A stretch of DNA of 64,000 nt. Source: Candidatus Peregrinibacteria bacterium CG1_02_54_53. Lineage in GTDB: Bacteria > Patescibacteriota > Gracilibacteria > Peribacterales > Peribacteraceae. Shown here piece after piece: positions 58,606-64,000 of this stretch. A program made the translations under genes and the position numbers. The stretch's first letter is position 1. Every line of letters begins with the position of its first letter. The notes beneath the pieces were generated by a model. It did not search any database, was not told the DNA's origin, and was given only the letters and a program-made list of their open reading frames with translations. The stretch is taken from assembly GCA_001872575.1 (NCBI GenBank), contig MNWP01000006.1, positions 20,942 to 84,941 on the forward strand, in the 5' to 3' direction.

Positions 58606-59361
58606 TTAAGAGGAAGCGGAACCGTAGGTGCGGATGAGAAGCTTGAGCATAAGGAGGGCAAGGGACCACACGCCGACAGAGATCAAGAGGAGGATCAAAA
58701 GCGAGAGCCTTCCGGTGATCACTTCGAGGGCGAGAGAATACTGTAAAACACCGAAAGAAGCAAGCCATAACATAAAACTGCCACTTCGTCCAATAGGGAT
58801 AGAACGGGCGTTTTCCATGTATTCCCACAGACCTTCGTAGGGATCCCACCTGCCCCACCGGATCGAGGGGATGCAGAAGAGAAGTACGAGTGCCATCTCG
58901 ATGGTGCTGGCAACGAAAGCGGTCAAAAAAGCCATGAACCAGAGTGAAACAGGGAAGGCCCAGAAGATGATGCCGCTCCCCACCACAACGTGCGGCCAGT
59001 ACCATACAATGCCCAACTCTTCCGTCACGAGGCGGAGCAGGAACGGAGGGGGCTGCAGGAGCCAGTGATCCAGATTCCCACGCCAGACAGCCTTATTGAG
59101 CGAGATGATCACGCCAACGATGATTGATTCTGCGATGCCGGTGGCGACGAGTGCCATTCCAAAATAACCAATGACCTCATTGGCCGTGTATCCGAAGAAA
59201 TTCCCGCCGCTGACCGTGAAGGTGACGTAGAGGAAGACCGCCTGAATGCCGAGAGTGCACCAGATGGTCACGATCCAAACCAGCACATCGGCGCGATAGC
59301 GACCCCAGCGCAGGAAGTGGAGGTTGATAGCCCGTTGGTAAATAGAGAGGAGGTACCGCAT
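58606..59361 (-). CDS. ABC-2 exporter permease, subunit 2
   Basis: 251 residues from the ATG at 59361 (MRYLLSIYQRAINLHFLRWG), 5 nt after the preceding stop; the longer frame to 59562 enters that gene. Six helices; RADVLVWIVTIWCTLGIQAV and NKAVWRGNLDHWLLQPPPFL are characteristic of the PF06182 ABC-2 family, where the LDHWLLQP-like segment contacts the ATPase. It would pair with the other permease and the ATPase. The start of the ATPase gene lies 10 nt after its stop. Confidence 0.82.
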   Translation of the reverse strand: MRYLLSIYQRAINLHFLRWGRYRADVLVWIVTIWCTLGIQAVFLYVTFTVSGGNFFGYTANEVIGYFGMALVATGIAESIIVGVIISLNKAVWRGNLDHWLLQPPPFLLRLVTEELGIVWYWPHVVVGSGIIFWAFPVSLWFMAFLTAFVASTIEMALVLLFCIPSIRWGRWDPYEGLWEYMENARSIPIGRSGSFMLWLASFGVLQYSLALEVITGRLSLLILLLISVGVWSLALLMLKLLIRTYGSASS

Positions 59362-59366
59362 ACAGA

Positions 59367-60164
59367 TTAGCCACCCACAGTATCGTAACGCCGTATGCCG
59401 GCGCGCCAGAGGAGGATGACTAAGCCAAAGAGAAGGATGCTCCACAGCGCCTGTCCGAGGAGCAGGGCAGAAAGCGCGGCAGACTGTGGATGCAGGATGG
59501 CATCCACCGGGCCGGAGATGCCAAACCTGAGCGGGAGCACGCGACTGATGCGCTCGAGCCAAGCAGGGAGCAGATCCAAGGGGAGGAGCCGGCCCCCGAA
59601 GAACTCCAGGATGAGCATGGCCAGAGCGAAAATGCTATCCGTTTTGATCACCCAGAAGGCACACATGCCGACCGCAGTACTGAGGAGGCTGAAGAGTACC
59701 AGTGAGAGGGGCATTACGATGATGGCATTGATGAGTGACGCGAATGAGAGCTCCGCAAAGACAGAGGGGAAGATCCACAAACACAGAAGCAGTGCGGTGA
59801 GCGCAGGGATCAGCAGGAGGACGATGCGCGCCAGAATGATACTCACGGTCGTTTCGAGAAATGTGAGCGGACGGATGAGCCACTGGTTCAGCGTGCCCAT
59901 ATGTACCATCGAACTCATCTCGTAATGGAACTGGATATCGGTGAAGATCCCGATGATGAACACGAGCAGGTAGTAGGCGATCATGTCATTCTCGGCCCAT
60001 CCGCCGAGGGCATCTGCCTGTGCGTGATCAAAGATCGCTTTCCACGCGAGCAGAGGGATCGTGAGCGGCAGAATGCGTTCCAGAAAGAGCTGAAGCCAGA
60101 ACTCCCGATGGAGGAGTTTCTGCTGCAGGTGCACCGAAATCGTGGATGCAAGCACTCGAATCAC
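59367..60164 (-). CDS. ABC-2 exporter permease, subunit 1
   Basis: 265 residues from a GTG. Six helices; FHYEMSSMVHMGTLNQWLIR, then PLTFLETTVSIILARIVLLL matches PF06182 permeases (Gly-x-L-x-x-x-L-I-x-P contact to the ATPase). The C-terminus WSILLFGLVILLWRAGIRRY is typical. It is the first gene of the exporter operon, with TATAGT 6 nt before the start codon. Many CPR and Firmicutes genomes have this three-gene set; substrates are not known. Confidence 0.82.
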   Translation of the reverse strand: MIRVLASTISVHLQQKLLHREFWLQLFLERILPLTIPLLAWKAIFDHAQADALGGWAENDMIAYYLLVFIIGIFTDIQFHYEMSSMVHMGTLNQWLIRPLTFLETTVSIILARIVLLLIPALTALLLCLWIFPSVFAELSFASLINAIIVMPLSLVLFSLLSTAVGMCAFWVIKTDSIFALAMLILEFFGGRLLPLDLLPAWLERISRVLPLRFGISGPVDAILHPQSAALSALLLGQALWSILLFGLVILLWRAGIRRYDTVGG

Positions 60165-60170
60165 TGGATG

Positions 60171-60198
60171 ACTATACCTTGTTTTTTCGCATGGTGAA
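60171..60198 (-). promoter_or_regulatory. Promoter of the exporter operon
   Basis: Minus strand TTCACC, 16 nt, TATAGT, with 6 nt to the GTG at 60164. Confidence 0.42.
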
Positions 60199-60201
60199 GG
60201 C

Positions 60202-60870
60202 CTAGTGAGCCTCTTCCATCAGGCGTGCAACGTTCTCTTCGAGCATCGTGAGGAGCAGGCGGTAGGCCTCGAGGTGTCGGCTTTGGCGCAATTCCTCGCG
60301 CTCAAGGAGTGACAGATAGAGTGCAGAGGTTTCGTTGAAGAGTGCCTGCCGGTATGCGGGAGCGCAGAAGTGCGCGGTTTCGAGATTATGCAGCCGGTCG
60401 GCCATCTTGATATGCAGCACGTAGGGGATGAGCGTATTGGCCTCGACCATTTGAGCGAGGTAGTCGCGCTCATGATCGTCGATAGACACACCCTTCGGCC
60501 GCTTGGGCCGCGTGAGCGCATCCACGGCAGCTTCCACTTCATTGCCGAATGTTGCGCGGATCTGCGGGAGCGTTGCCTTTCCATCCTCCACCGTATCGTG
60601 CAGCAGCGCAGCGACGTACGCTCCATAGGGTAGCTTCATACTCACGGACCGCAGGATCTGCAGCACGGCCAGCGGGTGGCTGAGGTATGCACGGCCATCC
60701 GCTCTCTTCTGCCCCGCGTGCGCACTGCGGGCGAAGGTGATGGCATCACGGAGGGTGAAGTAGTCACTGAGGGTGAGTGGAGCAGCAGGAGGGCACACAG
60801 GCGCCAGAGGATCCAAGTGGCACGCGACGATCGTGCAGGTTTCAGGCCGATGATGGAAGGTGGTTGCCAA
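60202..60870 (-). CDS. Stand-alone HD-domain hydrolase, (p)ppGpp-hydrolase-like
   Basis: 222 residues from a TTG; a later start is possible. ARSAHAGQKRADGRAYLSHP, ALLHDTVEDGKATLPQIRAT and HIKMADRLHNLETA match the hydrolase half of RelA/SpoT enzymes, including the H, HD and D metal ligands. No synthetase, TGS or ACT domain follows, so it is like the small alarmone hydrolases (Mesh1 type). It would lower (p)ppGpp or act on a related nucleotide such as NADPH. It is 37 nt upstream of the exporter and probably separate. The first 35 residues are unusual (Pro/Cys-rich) and may not be translated. Confidence 0.75.
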   Translation of the reverse strand: MATTFHHRPETCTIVACHLDPLAPVCPPAAPLTLSDYFTLRDAITFARSAHAGQKRADGRAYLSHPLAVLQILRSVSMKLPYGAYVAALLHDTVEDGKATLPQIRATFGNEVEAAVDALTRPKRPKGVSIDDHERDYLAQMVEANTLIPYVLHIKMADRLHNLETAHFCAPAYRQALFNETSALYLSLLEREELRQSRHLEAYRLLLTMLEENVARLMEEAH

Positions 60871-61009
60871 GTTGCTCAGTATGAATTCCCCGAAGGGGCG
60901 TGCATACTAGCGTCCTAAAAAATGAAATCGAGCAACTTTGGTTTACGGCTTGTTTAAGCCACCATACTTGCTCAAAAGGGCGTTCTGGGTGGTGGTGGAA
61001 CGTGGGTGA

Positions 61010-61579
61010 TTACTGCGGGGCTGCTTTCCCAAAATAGAACGAATTCCGAAGATCCGGGTATTTCTGCCATGCCTCAAATTTCAGAGTGCATCCTGCGCGA
61101 ATAACATCGTTCCGGATCGGGAGACAATCTGCGGCATTGCGGTTTCTGTGTGCGCGGAGCAAATTACACCAATCCGCTCGTAAAGGATCAGATTGCGGTT
61201 TACTGCACTCGTCCCATTCAAAGAACCCGGAATCCATGTGGTCTTTGTATTCCTGTGCGGTGACATCATTGATGCAGCTCAATCCATACTCACTCGGCAT
61301 CAGAAGCTCGCATGCGGAGGGGTCGAAGGTGAGTTTGGCGTAGGTATAAATGCACAATGCTCTTTGCTCCGCTGCAGAGGGAGCCATAATCTCAAACCAT
61401 ACCAGATCCCAGCATTCGCTGGCAGGTCTCTGATTCTTCACAAGATATTCAGCCAGATCCCATGGCATCCAGTTGACGTAGGGCCGATGCCAACCAAACA
61501 CAGCAATCCATCCGTAGGCGAGCAGCGCCAAGACAGTCAGAGCCAAGGAACCAGACACGAGTGGTGAGCGGAGCTTCAT
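61010..61579 (-). CDS. Membrane-anchored Cys-rich hypothetical protein
   Basis: 189 residues. One N-terminal helix (about 9-29), then an outer domain with eight Cys (ECWDLV, RALCIYTYA, SACELLMPSEYGLSC, DECSKPQ, DWCNLL, ADCLPI, AGCTLK) set in a repeat-like spacing, suggesting disulfides or a helical array outside the cell. I do not recognise a family. It starts just after the stop of the long hydrolase gene (1 nt gap), so the two are co-expressed and may interact. Confidence 0.6.
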   Translation of the reverse strand: MKLRSPLVSGSLALTVLALLAYGWIAVFGWHRPYVNWMPWDLAEYLVKNQRPASECWDLVWFEIMAPSAAEQRALCIYTYAKLTFDPSACELLMPSEYGLSCINDVTAQEYKDHMDSGFFEWDECSKPQSDPLRADWCNLLRAHRNRNAADCLPIRNDVIRAGCTLKFEAWQKYPDLRNSFYFGKAAPQ

Positions 61580-61580
61580 G

Positions 61581-64000
61581 CTAATTGCCTAGAATAGGAG
61601 AACCGTTTTCATCCTGTGCGTAAAACTGGTAGGCGGTTGCCAGCCATGCCTGCTTTCCTGCATCCGCCCCGCTCGTGAATGTCGCCAGCGAAGGGTGTGC
61701 GTAGAAATAGCCTTCCCAGCTGTCGGGGCGCACAGTGAATTCCGAAGCGTTCGAGCGGAGGTTCTCCGGAGAGAACCGGCTTGCGACGGCATCCCCGGGA
61801 TTCTCTTTTTGCCGCCTCAGGATTTCCGAAAAGAGAGAAACGGCAAATCCGTGCTCGCGGAACGCATCAATGACTTCGTCGGCAGTCTCAGCGCCCAGCG
61901 CTGAAAGGTAGCGCTGCGAAACGAGCATTTGCGCAGTAATGGCGTCCCACGAGTTCTGCTCGTAATTCTCGGGGGCCAGGATATCGAAGGCATACTTGGC
62001 CGTCAGTGCTTTTTCCCTGTTTCCCAATTCGCTGGAATGGAAGGCGTACGAATTCGCCGTGACATTGGCGAACGAGAAATTGGGATCCTCGATTCCTTTG
62101 TACTTCCCCCCGCCCAGTAGTCTGGAATCCGCTGCCGGATCCAGCGCAATCAAGGTCTGTACTCCGTTCGGTATCCGCTTGCCGATTTCGTATGCCACGT
62201 ATGTGCCCCAGCTATGACCGACAACGCAGATGTTCTGGGAACCGAAACCGGCGGCTCGAAGTTGATTCGCAGCCCACGTCCCCACACCTTCGATCCATCG
62301 TGATCCTTCCAGACCTATGGGCGTTCCATTATCAGCTGCTCCGTCATGCCAGTCCACGGTGACGACCTGCACACCCAGCGCCTGCAGGCTTCTTGTCAGT
62401 TCTGCGATCTGGCTACTCTCTTCGCTGTTGGCCCTCCCATGCACCACCACCCAGACGGGCTTTTGGGGATCAAGTCCGTTTTTAGCTTCTGGAAGGCGCA
62501 AGCCTGTATTTGAGTCAAACTCCGCCACACTCATGCTCACCGGCATCGTCACGCCACGCTCCGCAATACTGATCCGCCCTTCGATCTTCTGGGTGGTGTA
62601 GGGCCTGATCTCGTAGTGCACGGGGACGGTGGGCATAGTGACACTGCTTGTTCCGGTTGGATATGAAGTGATATCCCGAACAGCCAGGGTGTAGGTGCCG
62701 GCCGGCAGCACCGTGCTCACGGATTCTCCCGCAAAATCTACGCTCTTGCTGGACACATCTTTCTTGTCAGAGGAATACGAAATGCCGTTGCCGCTGAGGG
62801 TCAGTGACAGATTCGGATACTGCGGCATCGCGAGTCCGTAGCTCAGCCCCACCTTGTCGTCTTTGCCCGGTTCATCCGGTCCGAAGTCTGTCCACAGGTT
62901 CACCATCATGGGGCCCGTGAGCTCGAAGGTGATCTCACGCTCGCCGCCCTGAGGCATCTGCAGCATCGCTGTGTCGACCAAGTTGTCTGTGGCAGCGATT
63001 GTTCCAAGATTTCGCACGAGTGCCGCGATCACTTCGATCTCGGGATTCGCCATCACCTCCTCAGCAACAATCGTCGCATCCCCGCCGTTCTCCTGAGTGG
63101 ATTTTTCCGTTTCCGTGGCAATGAGATCGGCCTCTGCCTTTGTGATGACGATCTCCGTCATGCCACCGGCAACCTGCCGCTTCCGCTGGATGTTGGTCTC
63201 GTTGGCGGCTGCAACGACGACCCGCACGCGCGAGTCGGTGCCGTAGCCTGCGAACTGCTGAAAGAGCCGCGCGGCGCGCGCGAGCCTGCGTTGCTCGCTC
63301 CTATCCAGCTCTTCGGGCGAGTACCCGTCGGCCGTGTTCTTACGCAGCCCCAGAACGCTGATGTTCGTCAGACCGTCGTTGCGTGCAGCCATCCACTGTG
63401 CGTTCTGCTGACGGAGGTCTAAGTTGGCGATGAGACGCCGGTCTTCGGATTGCGTACGCAGCAGCTCCAGAATCTTGTCATCGACGATGTGTTTGGCTTC
63501 CGCGATGACCTGCTGTCTCGTCGGTAGTTTCACGCCGATGCCGGCCAGACGTCCCACGGCTTCCCAGTATCCTCGGTCAGTAATGAGTTGATCAAGCTCA
63601 AAGAGGAGCGGTCCTTCGGGTTGCCCCTGCCGGACGGCAAGGCAGACCTCCACGCCCTTCTGCATGATCTCGGCCACGGCCGCCGCGTACACGTTCAGAT
63701 CGCGGTCATAGCGGCCCATCATGTCCAGAATGACGCCGTTGAGCCAGTCGCGGGTATCGCCGCTGGGCCCGTTGCACCCGCCTTCTTGCCACATGCGCAT
63801 GACCGTTGCCTGAAAGTTCTCGGGCCGCCAGTCGGGATGCACGGTGAAGAAGTACTCGTGCATCTGTTCCATAGAGACGAAGAGCCCCGAGCGCTCGTAG
63901 AAATTCTTGGCTTGCACCCTGCCGAGCTCCACGTTGAGGTCGCTCACGCCGATGCCATTCAGGCCCATCTGCCTGCTCAAGAGCAATTCCAGTCGTTCCT
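61581..64000 (-). CDS. Large surface protein with C-terminal alpha/beta hydrolase, 5'-truncated by window edge
   Basis: The open frame runs off base 64000; about 805 residues are visible and the real start is outside. The first part is helical. A middle region near 355-440 looks like a PPC-type beta domain (NLWTDFGPDEPGKDDKVGLS, VSTVLPAGTYTLAVRD). The C-terminal 300 residues are an alpha/beta hydrolase: PVWVVVHGRANSEESSQIAE, ICVVGHSWGTYVAYEIGKRI with the nucleophile Ser in G-H-S-W-G (about residue 590 of the visible part), and ALDPAADSRLLGGG supplying an acid. A lipase or esterase on the cell surface is likely. The companion Cys-rich gene follows by 1 nt. Confidence 0.72.
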   Translation of the reverse strand, partial: ERLELLLSRQMGLNGIGVSDLNVELGRVQAKNFYERSGLFVSMEQMHEYFFTVHPDWRPENFQATVMRMWQEGGCNGPSGDTRDWLNGVILDMMGRYDRDLNVYAAAVAEIMQKGVEVCLAVRQGQPEGPLLFELDQLITDRGYWEAVGRLAGIGVKLPTRQQVIAEAKHIVDDKILELLRTQSEDRRLIANLDLRQQNAQWMAARNDGLTNISVLGLRKNTADGYSPEELDRSEQRRLARAARLFQQFAGYGTDSRVRVVVAAANETNIQRKRQVAGGMTEIVITKAEADLIATETEKSTQENGGDATIVAEEVMANPEIEVIAALVRNLGTIAATDNLVDTAMLQMPQGGEREITFELTGPMMVNLWTDFGPDEPGKDDKVGLSYGLAMPQYPNLSLTLSGNGISYSSDKKDVSSKSVDFAGESVSTVLPAGTYTLAVRDITSYPTGTSSVTMPTVPVHYEIRPYTTQKIEGRISIAERGVTMPVSMSVAEFDSNTGLRLPEAKNGLDPQKPVWVVVHGRANSEESSQIAELTRSLQALGVQVVTVDWHDGAADNGTPIGLEGSRWIEGVGTWAANQLRAAGFGSQNICVVGHSWGTYVAYEIGKRIPNGVQTLIALDPAADSRLLGGGKYKGIEDPNFSFANVTANSYAFHSSELGNREKALTAKYAFDILAPENYEQNSWDAITAQMLVSQRYLSALGAETADEVIDAFREHGFAVSLFSEILRRQKENPGDAVASRFSPENLRSNASEFTVRPDSWEGYFYAHPSLATFTSGADAGKQAWLATAYQFYAQDENGSPILGN

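Overview
The window reads as a piece of a Patescibacteria (CPR) chromosome, most likely from the Peribacteria/Peregrinibacteria side. Reasons: G+C near one half, very tight packing, many glycosyltransferases and one-off membrane proteins, an isolated pilT, and TGA used as a normal stop, which argues against the recoded Gracilibacteria/Absconditabacteria. The lineage is an inference from gene style; no marker such as 16S rRNA is present. Many genes have a TAnnnT -10 box only 6 to 9 bases before the start codon, so mRNAs here appear largely leaderless.

Layout. 1-10063 (minus): a cell-surface glycan operon with an epimerase, two paralogous GT-C membrane transferases, a further multi-pass protein, a DegT aminotransferase and Gfo/Idh/MocA oxidoreductase pair (probable 3-amino-sugar synthesis), a GT2 and an edge-truncated ATP-grasp enzyme. 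10154-16801: GT2, PMT-type mannosyltransferase, ftsH, another GT2 and purB. 16860-16948: tRNA-Leu(GAG).

16931-29144 is an integrated element bounded by an 18-bp direct repeat of the tRNA-Leu 3' end. It carries a large serine recombinase whose last 30 codons are read from the antisense strand of the tRNA, a mobile-element ATPase, several small element proteins, a membrane nuclease, an SLH protein/metallopeptidase operon, a frameshifted DUF4238 gene, two small membrane proteins coupled to an AbiV-like abortive-infection gene, and a GIY-YIG nuclease beside attR. Just outside lie remnants of further GIY-YIG units that share a palindromic leader.

29376-42530 (minus): a surface operon with a membrane-anchored propeller-like protein, a 946-residue membrane protein, a GT4-pyruvyltransferase (CsaB-like) fusion and a giant membrane-anchored FAD oxidoreductase, followed by a planctomycete-style DnaJ-like protein. 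42591-48892: ligA, a chorismate-mutase-like protein, a GT2-rfbF-rfbG CDP-sugar operon and pilT. 48893-50145: small genes and repeats.

50656-57491: a TrmB-type HTH protein fused to two membrane sensor modules, then S-adenosylmethionine decarboxylase, MTA/SAH nucleosidase, adenine phosphoribosyltransferase and spermidine synthase (a polyamine and MTA-recycling set), a small membrane protein and a histidine kinase that carries a third copy of the same sensor module. This block is AT-rich, and both of its edges fall inside the sensor genes. 57588-60164: an ABC-2 exporter. 60202-64000: a stand-alone HD hydrolase and two probable surface proteins, one with a C-terminal alpha/beta hydrolase domain and cut by the window edge.
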